Shown here one piece after another: positions 35,482 through 43,713 of a DNA stretch of 64,000 nt. A model generated the notes under the pieces. The model searched no databases and was not told where the DNA came from. It saw only the letters and a list, made by a program, of their open reading frames with translations. The stretch's first letter is position 1; every line of letters starts with the position of its first letter. The position numbers and the translations under genes were made by a program. The stretch covers positions 620,001 to 684,000 of the forward strand of contig JADJWC010000001.1 in the NCBI GenBank assembly GCA_016716565.1. Reading direction: 5' to 3'. This stretch comes from a bacterium. GTDB lineage: Bacteria > Bacteroidota > Ignavibacteria > Ignavibacteriales > Ignavibacteriaceae.

Positions 35482-36732
35482 ATGAATAAAAAACAAGGAC
35501 AGAAAATTGTTAAGTGTTCTTTCTGCGGAAGAGAAGGTCATGAAGTTGGTGGTATGATCGCAGGACCTGACGTTTACATTTGCGATATCTGTATTGCAAG
35601 CAGTGTAGATATTTTGAAGAACAACCTGGCAACGTATCAAGGAACCAACAAAAAAGAAAAATATCCGCATACTCCCGAATCAATTAAGAAGCAGCTTGAT
35701 GAATATGTGATAGGACAGGACAGAGCAAAGAAAGTATTATCTGTTGCCGTTTACAATCATTACAAAAGAATAAGTTTGAAATCAACATTCTTTGAGCTTG
35801 AAGATGTTGAAATTGAAAAGAGCAATATTATGCTGATCGGTCCAACGGGTGTTGGTAAAACTTTACTTGCACAGACACTCGCAAAAATTCTTGATGTTCC
35901 TTTTGCAATAGCGGATGCAACAACATTAACGGAAGCAGGCTATGTTGGTGACGATGTTGAAACAGTTCTTGTGCATTTACTTCAAGCAGCAGATTACAAT
36001 CTTGATAGAGCACAAAAGGGAATTGTTTACATAGATGAAATAGATAAGATTGCCCGGAAGAGCGAAAGCACATCAATTACTCGTGACGTTTCCGGTGAAG
36101 GAGTTCAGCAAGCACTATTAAAAATACTTGAAGGAACAGTTGCGGGAGTTCCCCCAAAAGGAGGAAGAAAGCATCCAGAGCAGAGTTTGATAAATGTCAA
36201 CACAAAGAATATCCTTTTCATTCTTGGCGGTGCATTTGATGGAATTGATAAGATCATCGCCGCAAGGATCAATAAAAATAAAATGGGCTTTGCCAGAGAT
36301 GTAAAAGATAAAAGTGAAGAAGAAGAACTGCTCAAGTTCATTCAACCCGAAGATTTACTTAAGTACGGATTGATTCCCGAACTGATTGGAAGAATACCTG
36401 TTGTAGCACCACTTCATCATCTAAATGAAGAAGCTATGAGAAGTATTTTAACCGATCCTAAAAATGCAATTCTAAAACAGTATAAAAAATTGTTCTTGAT
36501 GGAAAACGTGGAGCTTGAATTTGACAAGTTCGCTTTGAATGCAATTGTTGAAAAAGCAATGATAAAGAAAACAGGTGCTCGTGCACTTCGTTCAATAGTT
36601 GAAGATTTTATGCTGGATATTATGTATGAACTTCCTAATCGCAAGGATGTTAGTAAATGTGTGATTACGAGTGATGTCGTTGAAAAAGGTGACGAGCCAA
36701 TTTTCATTAAAGCGGAGAAGAAGTCAGCTTAA
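35482..36732 (+). CDS. clpX: ATP-dependent Clp protease ATPase subunit ClpX
   Basis: 416 residues, normal for ClpX. The N-terminal C4 zinc-binding domain (CSFCG...CDICI) is followed by an AAA+ core with Walker A GPTGVGKT, Walker B YIDEIDKI, the GYVGDDVE pore loop and the sensor GGAFDGI. The ClpP-docking loop reads MGF instead of the usual IGF. It unfolds tagged substrates and feeds them to ClpP, whose gene is not in this window. The ATG follows directly on the stop of the TPR gene. Confidence 0.97.
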   Translation: MNKKQGQKIVKCSFCGREGHEVGGMIAGPDVYICDICIASSVDILKNNLATYQGTNKKEKYPHTPESIKKQLDEYVIGQDRAKKVLSVAVYNHYKRISLKSTFFELEDVEIEKSNIMLIGPTGVGKTLLAQTLAKILDVPFAIADATTLTEAGYVGDDVETVLVHLLQAADYNLDRAQKGIVYIDEIDKIARKSESTSITRDVSGEGVQQALLKILEGTVAGVPPKGGRKHPEQSLINVNTKNILFILGGAFDGIDKIIAARINKNKMGFARDVKDKSEEEELLKFIQPEDLLKYGLIPELIGRIPVVAPLHHLNEEAMRSILTDPKNAILKQYKKLFLMENVELEFDKFALNAIVEKAMIKKTGARALRSIVEDFMLDIMYELPNRKDVSKCVITSDVVEKGDEPIFIKAEKKSA

Positions 36733-36739
36733 AAAAATG

Positions 36740-36816
36740 TTTTATTGTTGCATTGTTATATTGTTTTGAGCAATAAAACAATAAAGCAATTGAGCAATTC
36801 CCAATACATTAGCACT
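36740..36816. repeat. Low-complexity inverted TTATTG/CAATAA repeat upstream of the exported protein gene
   Basis: About 75 bases of short words such as TTTTATTGTTGC and GCAATAAAACAATAAAGC that can pair with each other. It lies between clpX and the next gene and may act as a weak terminator or be a degenerate dispersed repeat. Confidence 0.45.
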
Positions 36817-38082
36817 ATGAACAGAACCATTTTAAAAACAGCACTTTTCTTTTTCCTCCTGGTAACAATAATTTTTCCCCAATCCAAAATCCTCATCAAC
36901 ATGGATTTAAGCCAAACTGACCACTTAAAGGCTTACGGGATAACTTACCGTGCATTAACAAAAGCTTATAAAGCTGATTGGCTTCTCAACTACAAAGGAG
37001 GTTCTTTCCTTATTGATTTCAGTGAAGAGCTTGCTGCTGAATGCAGAGTGAATAATGTAGCATTTGAAACGGTTTCACTTTCTCAGGCAACCGAGATTTA
37101 CTCGTTCGTGCAAAGCGAAGAGAACAATATGGATGTTGTAAGACTTGAGAAAGCTCCAAAGGTTGCGGTTTATGTTCCACCGGGATTTCAGCCGTGGGAT
37201 GATGCAGTTACTCTTGCACTGGAATATGCACAGGTTCCTTATGATAAAATCTGGAATGACGAAATATTGAAAGGCGATCTGGATAATTACGATTGGCTTC
37301 ATCTTCATCACGAAGATTTTACGGGTCAGTACGGAAAGTTTTATGCAAGCTTTGCAAATGCTCAATGGTACATTGATCAGCAGCTTCTATATGAACAAAA
37401 TGCAAAACAGAACGGATTTAAAAAAGTATCCGAGATGATGAGAGCAGTCGCCGTTGACATAAAGAATTATGTAGGAAAAGGTGGATTTCTTTTTGCGATG
37501 TGCTCTGCGACTGATTCGTACGACATCGCACTTTCTGCAGTTGGCGTTGATATCTGTGAACAGATGTACGACGGCGATGCAGCTGATCCGAATGCACAGG
37601 ACAAGTTGAATTTTGACAATACACTAGCATTTACAAACTTCAGGCTTGAGACGAACCCATACGTTTATGAATACAGCGACATTGATATTCAGCCGATTGA
37701 AGTTGGAAATTTTGAAAACGATTACTTTACTTTGTTTGAGTTCTCAGCTAAATATGATCCAGTACCGACAATGCTTACACAGTGTCACGCAAATATTATC
37801 CGCGGATTTATGGGACAGACATCAATGTTCAGAAGAAACACAATAAAAAATTCTACAACAATTCTTGCTGAAAGAAAAGGAACCGACCAGGTTAAATACA
37901 TTCACGGAAATTTTGGAAGAGGAACTTTCACATTCTACGGTGGTCACGATCCTGAAGATTATCAGCATGCTGTCGGTGATCCGCCGACTGATCTCAATCT
38001 CTACAAAAATTCTCCCGGTTACAGGTTGATATTAAATAATATTCTTTTTCCTGCGGCAACAAAGAAAAAACAAAAAACATGA
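36817..38082 (+). CDS. Conserved exported protein, often labelled 'asparagine synthetase B' but lacking its domains
   Basis: 421 residues from ATG at 36817, where a signal peptide begins (LFFFLLVTIIFPQ). Highly conserved phrases include HLKAYGITYRAL, DWLHLHHEDFTGQYGKFY, FAMCSATDS and YGGHDPEDYQH. No N-terminal catalytic cysteine of GATase type II and no AsnB synthetase motif is present, so the usual database name is not supported. The FAMCSATDS strand could be the nucleophile elbow of a class I glutamine-amidotransferase-like fold, but this is a guess. It overlaps the FAH gene by 4 bases, so the two are coupled. Confidence 0.75.
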   Translation: MNRTILKTALFFFLLVTIIFPQSKILINMDLSQTDHLKAYGITYRALTKAYKADWLLNYKGGSFLIDFSEELAAECRVNNVAFETVSLSQATEIYSFVQSEENNMDVVRLEKAPKVAVYVPPGFQPWDDAVTLALEYAQVPYDKIWNDEILKGDLDNYDWLHLHHEDFTGQYGKFYASFANAQWYIDQQLLYEQNAKQNGFKKVSEMMRAVAVDIKNYVGKGGFLFAMCSATDSYDIALSAVGVDICEQMYDGDAADPNAQDKLNFDNTLAFTNFRLETNPYVYEYSDIDIQPIEVGNFENDYFTLFEFSAKYDPVPTMLTQCHANIIRGFMGQTSMFRRNTIKNSTTILAERKGTDQVKYIHGNFGRGTFTFYGGHDPEDYQHAVGDPPTDLNLYKNSPGYRLILNNILFPAATKKKQKT

Positions 38083-38735
38083 AAACAGCACGTGTCAAAA
38101 ACTCAAAAGAAGAATTCACAATTGGTAAAATTATTTGCGTTGGCAGAAACTATGCTGAACACGCCAAAGAACTTGGCAATGAGATTCCGGAAAAGCCGGT
38201 ATTGTTTCTCAAACCCGCATCTGGATTGATTTATTCCGGCGAGCAAATTATTCATCCGGATTATGGAAACGAACTTCATCACGAAGTTGAACTTGTGCTT
38301 TTAATTGGAGAGACAGTTAAAAAAGCAAGTAAAGCTCAGTCAGAAAAAGCAATCATCGGATACGGAGTCGGTCTTGATATGACCCTTCGTGATGTTCAAG
38401 ATGGACTGAAGAAAAAAGGTCATCCGTGGACACTTGCAAAATGCTTTGATACTTCTGCGGCCATTTCAGATTTTGTATTGAAGAAAGATTGTCAACTAAA
38501 AGCAGATGAAAAACTTGAGTTGAAAGTAAATGGAGTCATCAAACAAAGTGATACTTTGAAAAGTATGCTTTTTAAGCCCGCAGAAATTGTTGAATATATT
38601 TCTTCAGTAATGACTCTCGAAAAGGGAGATTTGATTTTTACAGGAACACCAGCCGGTGTCAGCAGAGTAAACAGAGGGGATAGGTTAGAAGCAAAGCTTG
38701 GAGAAATTGCGATGCTTTCTTGTACGGTTATTTAG
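38079..38735 (+). CDS. Fumarylacetoacetate hydrolase-family protein
   Basis: 218 residues, the short form of the FAH family. It has the metal-binding ELHHEVELV motif, GRNYAEHAKELGN near the N-terminus, and GDLIFTGTPAGVSRV near the end. Members act as acylpyruvases, oxaloacetate decarboxylases or tautomerases. The exact substrate is not readable. The ATG overlaps the stop of the exported protein gene (ATGA). A short GC hairpin (TCCGCC-AAA-GGCGGA) follows the stop. Confidence 0.92.
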   Translation: MKTARVKNSKEEFTIGKIICVGRNYAEHAKELGNEIPEKPVLFLKPASGLIYSGEQIIHPDYGNELHHEVELVLLIGETVKKASKAQSEKAIIGYGVGLDMTLRDVQDGLKKKGHPWTLAKCFDTSAAISDFVLKKDCQLKADEKLELKVNGVIKQSDTLKSMLFKPAEIVEYISSVMTLEKGDLIFTGTPAGVSRVNRGDRLEAKLGEIAMLSCTVI

Positions 38736-38769
38736 CCACGAATCCGCCAAAGGCGGACAGGTTCACGAA

Positions 38770-39351
38770 TTATTTATTCAATTCCTTCAAAGATTTTTTT
38801 ATCAATTCTTCCAGACTGCAATCCGGTAATTCAGATAATATTTTATTGACAGCTTTTTCGGATGAAGCAAGATTATAACCAAGTGTAGTTAGTGCTGCAA
38901 CTGCTTCTTTTTGCAGACTTGGTTTTGCAGGCACAATTCCTTCTTCTTTGATATCTCTCACTTTATTCTTCAGCTCGAGTATTAACCTCTCGGCGGTTTT
39001 CCTTCCTATTCCCGGAACAGCAATCATTCTTTCAACATTACTTGTAATAATAGCTTGCTTCAAATCATCAGTTGAAATTCCCGATAGTAAACTTAGTGCA
39101 GATTTTGGTCCAACGCCGTTAATAGAAATCAGCAATTCAAACATTTCTTTTTCTGCTTCGGAATAGAATCCAAACAGAATAATTGCATCTTCCTTAACAT
39201 TGGTGTAAATGAAAAGAGAAACGGATTCCTTCCCACTGATTCTTTCAAAAGTGTTGATTGAAATTCTTACTTCGTAGCCAACTCCGTTTACGTCAAGTAA
39301 AATTTGAGTTGGTTTTGCAGCAATTATTTTTCCTGTTAGATACCCTATCAT
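38770..39351 (-). CDS. ruvA: Holliday junction branch migration protein RuvA
   Basis: 193 residues. The N-terminal OB fold (MIGYLTGKI) is followed by two helix-hairpin-helix motifs (FELLISINGVGPKSAL and MIAVPGIGRKTAERL) and a C-terminal domain III that contacts RuvB. It tetramerises on Holliday junctions. It overlaps the ruvC end by 4 bases; ruvB is not in the window. Confidence 0.97.
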   Translation of the reverse strand: MIGYLTGKIIAAKPTQILLDVNGVGYEVRISINTFERISGKESVSLFIYTNVKEDAIILFGFYSEAEKEMFELLISINGVGPKSALSLLSGISTDDLKQAIITSNVERMIAVPGIGRKTAERLILELKNKVRDIKEEGIVPAKPSLQKEAVAALTTLGYNLASSEKAVNKILSELPDCSLEELIKKSLKELNK

Positions 39352-39887
39352 TTTATTATCCGATCCGGATTTACCTCGATAAATTCTTTCCAGCTTTTGC
39401 TTTTTTTGAAAGTCGGTGCTTTTAATCTGAAAGCATGGCAGAGAGCAATTGCAAGAGCATCACTTTCGTCAGGTTTAAATTTAATCTTCTTTGAGTTTAA
39501 AATTGTCATCACCATATAATTTACCTGCTGCTTTGATGCAGCTCCTTTCCCAACAACTGCTTTCTTTACTTCACGCGGTGAATATTCGTTGGTCGGAACA
39601 TTGTTGTGAATTGCTGCGAGTAATGAAACTCCACGTGCGTAACCGATCTTTAAAACTGATTGAACATTTTTTCCGTAGAAAGCTGTTTCAATAACAAATT
39701 CATCCGGTTTGTAAAGTTTGAGAAGTTTGTCCAGTTCATTGTAAATTATTTCAAGTTTTTGTGTAAGCGATTTGGAGGAAGGCAGTCGAATAATTCCGTG
39801 AGCAATTCTTCTGAATTTATTATTGGTGTATTCAATTAATCCGTAGCCGGTTACAATTGTTCCCGGATCAACACCGAGTATGATCAT
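39348..39887 (-). CDS. ruvC: Holliday junction resolvase RuvC
   Basis: 179 residues. The RNase H-like fold begins with GVDPGT, carrying the first catalytic Asp; the others are in the VIETAF segment and in the C-terminal DESDALAIALCH. It cuts Holliday junctions symmetrically. It lies between yebC and ruvA with small gaps or overlap, a typical order of these genes. Confidence 0.97.
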   Translation of the reverse strand: MIILGVDPGTIVTGYGLIEYTNNKFRRIAHGIIRLPSSKSLTQKLEIIYNELDKLLKLYKPDEFVIETAFYGKNVQSVLKIGYARGVSLLAAIHNNVPTNEYSPREVKKAVVGKGAASKQQVNYMVMTILNSKKIKFKPDESDALAIALCHAFRLKAPTFKKSKSWKEFIEVNPDRIIK

Positions 39888-39911
39888 TCTTTAATTCGAT
39901 AATTATTTAAA

Positions 39912-40658
39912 TCAGGACTGCTGCTTTAGGAATTCCTCGTCAAAGTCAGCATTGGAATAAACATTCTGAACATCGTCGCAATCTTCTAGTCCTTCAATCA
40001 GCTTCATCATCTTCTCAGCATTTTCACCAGAAATACTGATGGTATTTTTCGCTATCCACTGTAGCGACGCATTATCCATCGTAAATTTTTTATCTGAGAG
40101 AGCTTTCCGTACCGGCTCAAAAGATTCCAGATCGGTTTGAATTTCAAAATATTCATCTTCAGATTTCATGTCCTCTGCACCCGAATTCAATGCGAGTTCC
40201 ATTATCTCATCTTCTGATTTGCCCTGCTTTGGCAAAGAGATAATTCCTTTTTTCTCAAACATCCATGCAACCGAACCGCTTTCACCCATATTCCCGCCAT
40301 GTCTGCTGAAAATATGTCTTACTTCAGCAACAGTTCTGTTTTTATTATCAGTAGCAACTTCCACAAGAATTGCAATTCCGCCAGGACCGTAACCTTCGTA
40401 GGTTAATTCGCTAATAGTTGTTCCTTCAAGTTCACCGGTAGCTTTTTTTATTGCACGATCAATATTGTCTGCCGGCATATTTGCGGCTTTTGCGTTATCG
40501 ATTGCAAGCCGGAGTCTTGGATTACCATTAGGATCGCCTCCACCTTCACGTGCAGCAATGGTTAGTTCTTTAATTAATTTTGTAAAGAGTTTTCCTCTTT
40601 TTGCATCTAGCGCTCCTTTTTTTCTTCTGATGGTTGCCCACTTTGAATGCCCCGACAT
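39912..40658 (-). CDS. yebC: YebC/PmpR family protein
   Basis: 248 residues with the family opening SGHSKWATIRRKKGALDAKR and the central GYGPGGIAILVE and GSVAWMFEKKG motifs. YebC proteins were described as DNA-binding regulators and more recently linked to relief of ribosome stalling. The gene lies just upstream of ruvC, the usual neighbourhood. Confidence 0.96.
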   Translation of the reverse strand: MSGHSKWATIRRKKGALDAKRGKLFTKLIKELTIAAREGGGDPNGNPRLRLAIDNAKAANMPADNIDRAIKKATGELEGTTISELTYEGYGPGGIAILVEVATDNKNRTVAEVRHIFSRHGGNMGESGSVAWMFEKKGIISLPKQGKSEDEIMELALNSGAEDMKSEDEYFEIQTDLESFEPVRKALSDKKFTMDNASLQWIAKNTISISGENAEKMMKLIEGLEDCDDVQNVYSNADFDEEFLKQQS

Positions 40659-40671
40659 TGAATGATCTCCT

Positions 40672-42384
40672 TTAAGTTCTAGCTTTTATATCTTTTAATT
40701 TTAGTTGCGGATAAATTCTGTTTTCTCGAATTGTTTTATCTACTGAAAATACCAAATCAAACTCGTAGTTATTATTTCTAAGCAGATCAAAATGATCACC
40801 CATATTGAATCCGATAGAATCGAATATCTTATCAGTGCCGCCCTGTTTAAAGCTAGCGATCAGATGATTGTTCCCGACTATTCTGGGGAGACCTGCGACA
40901 CGAACATTTTCACTTAGAAAAACCGGTCTCAGATTTCCTGGTCCGAAGGGTGCAAACTGTTCAAGAATCCGTAAAAACTTTGGTGTTATTTCTGAAAATC
41001 TGATTTTGGAATCAATTGAAATTTCTTCTGAAAGATCTTCACTTGTAATTGATGATCTTAAAACTTCATTAAGTCTTATTCTGAATTCATCAACTTTGTC
41101 AAGTTCCATTGCAAGTCCTGCTGCTGCCTGATGACCTCCAAAATGTAAAAGCAGATCGTCACATTTCTGAAGTGCTTCGTAAATATTAAACCCGTTTATA
41201 CTTCTTGCAGAACCTTTTGCAATTCCATCGATTGTAGTTAGCAGTACAGAAGGTCTGTAATATTTTTCAACGAGACGTGAAGCTACAATTCCAATTACAC
41301 CCGGATGCCAGTTTTCATTATGCAAAACGATGGCGAGTTCCTCATCGAGATCAATTTCCGACTCAACAATTTCCTTTGCTGCTTCAAAAGTATCGACGTC
41401 AATTTTTCTTCTTTCATAATTTTCGGTCTCAAGCACTTCAGCAAGTTTCAGTGCTTCTTTTTTGTTGGTTGCAACAAGTAGATTTACTGCCCGTTCGGCA
41501 TCGCCTAATCGTCCTACTGCATTTATTCTTGGTGCAACAGTAAAAACTATTTGGCCGGATGATAATTGACCAGGTTGAAGTCGGCTCATTTCAATAAGTG
41601 CTTCAATTCCGGGACGAGGATTGGCATTAACTTGATTTAAACCTTCATTCACAAGAATTCTGTTTTCATCAACAAGAGGAACGATGTCTGCTGCACCAGC
41701 TAGTGCAACAAGATCAAGATACTTTAAAGGAAGTCCGCGTTTACCAATTCTTTCACACAAACCTTGTGCAAGTTTAAAAGCAACTCCAGCTCCCGAGAGA
41801 TATTTGAATGGATAATTACATCCGGGTTTTAAAGGATCAAGAACTGCAAATGCTTTTGGAATCTCATCCTTTGGTTGGTGATGATCACATATAATAACAT
41901 CGATTCCAAGCTGATTTGCATAATCTGTTTCAACGATTGCTGTGATTCCACAATCAACAGCAATCATCAGCTGCGTTCCTTTTTCTTTAACACTATCTAT
42001 TGCAGATGTAGAGAGTCCATAACCTTCTTCAAGTCTTCGGGGAATGTAAAACTCAACATTGGCATCAAGTTCCTTTAAAAACATATAGAGCAACGCAGTA
42101 GCACATGTGCCATCAACATCATAATCGCCGTAAATGCAAATTTTTTGATTTTCTGTGAGTGCGGTAATAACACGAGTAGTTGCTGATTCCATTTGATCCA
42201 TGAGGAAAGGATCGTAGAGCGATTCAATTGAAGGACGGAAAAATTGCTTTGCCTGGCCAAAGGTTTTTATATCCCTCAAAACCAACAGTCTTGCCAGAAT
42301 GGGGGAGATGTTTAGTGAATCTGTAAGCCTTTGCATAGAAAGCTCATCAGACACATCTTTTATTTTCCAGTGTTTTCGTCCCAT
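40672..42384 (-). CDS. recJ: Single-stranded-DNA-specific exonuclease RecJ
   Basis: 570 residues from ATG at 42384. The frame continues 28 codons upstream into the RNase P RNA gene, so those codons are not protein. DHH motifs YGDYDVDGTCA, AVDCGIT and CDHHQPKDEIP bind the metal ions, and the DHHA1 motif is FGGHQAAAGLAM. An OB-like domain ends the protein. RecJ degrades single strands 5' to 3' in repair. It probably shares a transcript with yebC-ruvC-ruvA. Confidence 0.96.
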   Translation of the reverse strand: MGRKHWKIKDVSDELSMQRLTDSLNISPILARLLVLRDIKTFGQAKQFFRPSIESLYDPFLMDQMESATTRVITALTENQKICIYGDYDVDGTCATALLYMFLKELDANVEFYIPRRLEEGYGLSTSAIDSVKEKGTQLMIAVDCGITAIVETDYANQLGIDVIICDHHQPKDEIPKAFAVLDPLKPGCNYPFKYLSGAGVAFKLAQGLCERIGKRGLPLKYLDLVALAGAADIVPLVDENRILVNEGLNQVNANPRPGIEALIEMSRLQPGQLSSGQIVFTVAPRINAVGRLGDAERAVNLLVATNKKEALKLAEVLETENYERRKIDVDTFEAAKEIVESEIDLDEELAIVLHNENWHPGVIGIVASRLVEKYYRPSVLLTTIDGIAKGSARSINGFNIYEALQKCDDLLLHFGGHQAAAGLAMELDKVDEFRIRLNEVLRSSITSEDLSEEISIDSKIRFSEITPKFLRILEQFAPFGPGNLRPVFLSENVRVAGLPRIVGNNHLIASFKQGGTDKIFDSIGFNMGDHFDLLRNNNYEFDLVFSVDKTIRENRIYPQLKLKDIKART

Positions 42385-42418
42385 AGGAATTTTCAATCTT
42401 CTGAAAGAACAAATAAAA

Positions 42419-42851
42419 AGTTCAATCCTGTAAGCCGAGTTCTGTATCCAGCAGTAGCCAGATGGCAATCATTTATCTTGTTCTGCCATTACTGACAGAA
42501 TCCAGCGATCTACCCGAAGATCTGCGAAGCGAACAACCCCGCTTTTCCAGCAATAACCGGAAAAACGATCTCCCTATTTGATCTTGCTTCGGGTGTGGTT
42601 TACCATGCCTCCAATATTACTATTGGAGCGGTGGGCTCTTACCCCGCCTTTTCACCTTTACCCCGTGAGATAATCTTTACAAAATTTTACTCAACTATGA
42701 GATTATGATCTCACAGGGAAGTTTGTTTTCTGTGGCACTGTCAATATTCCGTAAAACGGAACTCCGGGCGTTACCCGGCACCCTGTTCTATGAAGCTCGG
42801 ACTTTCCTCTCACAATAATTATTTAATGTGAGCGATTGCCCGGATTGAACT
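42419..42851 (-). ncRNA. rnpB: RNase P RNA (bacterial type A)
   Basis: The minus strand carries the universal RNase P signatures: GAGGAAAGTCCGAGCTTC near the 5' end (about 42800-42818) and ACAGAACTCGGCTTACA near the 3' end. The ends pair over ten bases to form P1 (42419-42428 with 42842-42851). The RNA is about 433 bases. After P1 the minus strand reads CTTTTTATTTGTTC, so P1 may double as the terminator stem. It lies 34 bases upstream of the recJ start. It is the catalytic subunit that trims tRNA 5' ends. Confidence 0.96.
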
Positions 42852-42986
42852 ATTCTATTTTTCTTCAAAACTTTTTTAGACAATTTAAGAATCCGAAAAA
42901 ATTAACGAACCCTTATTATTAATTAACTGAGACAAATATACAAAATTGATTTTCCGAAATCAGCAAATAACGTTCGGAAATCTGAA

Positions 42987-43175
42987 TTATTTAGCGGCAT
43001 CTTCAGCGATTTCAGAAGAAACCAGAATGCGTCCGCAATATTCACAAAAGAAAAGCTTGTTATTTCTTCGGATTTCAAGCTGCCTTTGAGAAGGCACAAT
43101 ATTATGACAACCGGAACAAGCCGATCGCTTTATTGTTGCAACAGCCATTCCTTTTTTTGCTTTTCGAATTCTCAC
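42987..43175 (-). CDS. Zinc-ribbon fragment, probable C-terminal part of a frameshifted CT398-like protein
   Basis: 62 residues from a GTG codon. It carries a C4 zinc ribbon (CSGCHNIVP...FCEYCGRIL) preceded by RIRKAKKG. In related proteins of this phylum that stretch follows directly on a coiled coil in one chain of about 240 residues. The frame is open further upstream (reading KIEAQVKKNDLSSYV) until it meets the coiled-coil gene, so this is most likely the tail of that gene separated by a one-base shift. As a separate protein it would need a GTG start with no visible ribosome-binding site. Confidence 0.65.
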   Translation of the reverse strand: MRIRKAKKGMAVATIKRSACSGCHNIVPSQRQLEIRRNNKLFFCEYCGRILVSSEIAEDAAK

Positions 43176-43198
43176 ATATGAAGATAGATCGTTTTTCT

Positions 43199-43711
43199 TT
43201 ACTTGGGCTTCAATCTTTTTCTCTCTTCAAGAAGCTTTGATTCTTCCCGTTCGTTAGCTTTTACTATGTCCTTCAGGTCAGCCTCTTTTTCCTTCAGTTC
43301 CTTTTTTAGCTCGTCAACCTTTGGTGTGATTTCCTCAATCTCAAGAGTCAGAACTTTGCTTCTATCAGCAAGAGAATTGTTCTCGGATTCAAGCTTATTT
43401 ATTTGTTCTTCGGTATGATCAATTTCTTTGGTAAGTGCATCGTATTCTTTGTTATTTCTTACCTGATATAGTTGAGCTTTAAATTTTTTCTGATTCTCTT
43501 TCAGTTTTTCAATTTCGTTTTCGTTCTCATCTCTTTTTACGATAGAGTCTTTCTGTTCTTTCTCTTTTGTTTCGATATCAGAAACGAAATCAGCAATTTT
43601 TTCTTCAAGCTCTCTTACCATGTTTGGAAGATCACCACGAAGATCTTCAAGCTCATCGAGTTGATTATCAATCTGCTGCAGCTTATAAAGCACTTTTAGT
43701 CTGTCGTACAA
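43199..43711 (-). CDS. Coiled-coil protein, N-terminal part of a CT398-like zinc-ribbon protein (frameshift near its end)
   Basis: 170 residues, nearly all heptad-repeat coiled coil (about 12-165), with the conserved YQVRNNKEYDALTKEI segment of the CT398/zinc-ribbon family. The reading frame closes early (KRLKPK, stop). Inserting one A in the A5 run near 43212-43216 would continue into the frame that holds the C4 zinc ribbon, giving a protein of about 247 residues. Members of the family are adaptor-like proteins of unclear role. It sits next to the Nif3-family gene, a common neighbour. Alternatively the zinc-ribbon part has become a separate gene. Confidence 0.75.
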   Translation of the reverse strand: MYDRLKVLYKLQQIDNQLDELEDLRGDLPNMVRELEEKIADFVSDIETKEKEQKDSIVKRDENENEIEKLKENQKKFKAQLYQVRNNKEYDALTKEIDHTEEQINKLESENNSLADRSKVLTLEIEEITPKVDELKKELKEKEADLKDIVKANEREESKLLEERKRLKPK

Positions 43712-43713
43712 TG

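Noticed and set aside
36817..38082. Asparagine synthetase B
   Set aside because: Neither the glutaminase nor the synthetase domain is present, and a signal peptide is.
42385..42468. 28-residue upstream extension of RecJ
   Set aside because: The extension overlaps the conserved 3' end of RNase P RNA; RecJ homologues start near ATG 42384.
43199..43230. Programmed -1 frameshift in the zinc-ribbon gene
   Set aside because: The run is five A followed by G, one short of A_AAA_AAG, and no stimulatory hairpin is evident; a deletion or error is simpler.
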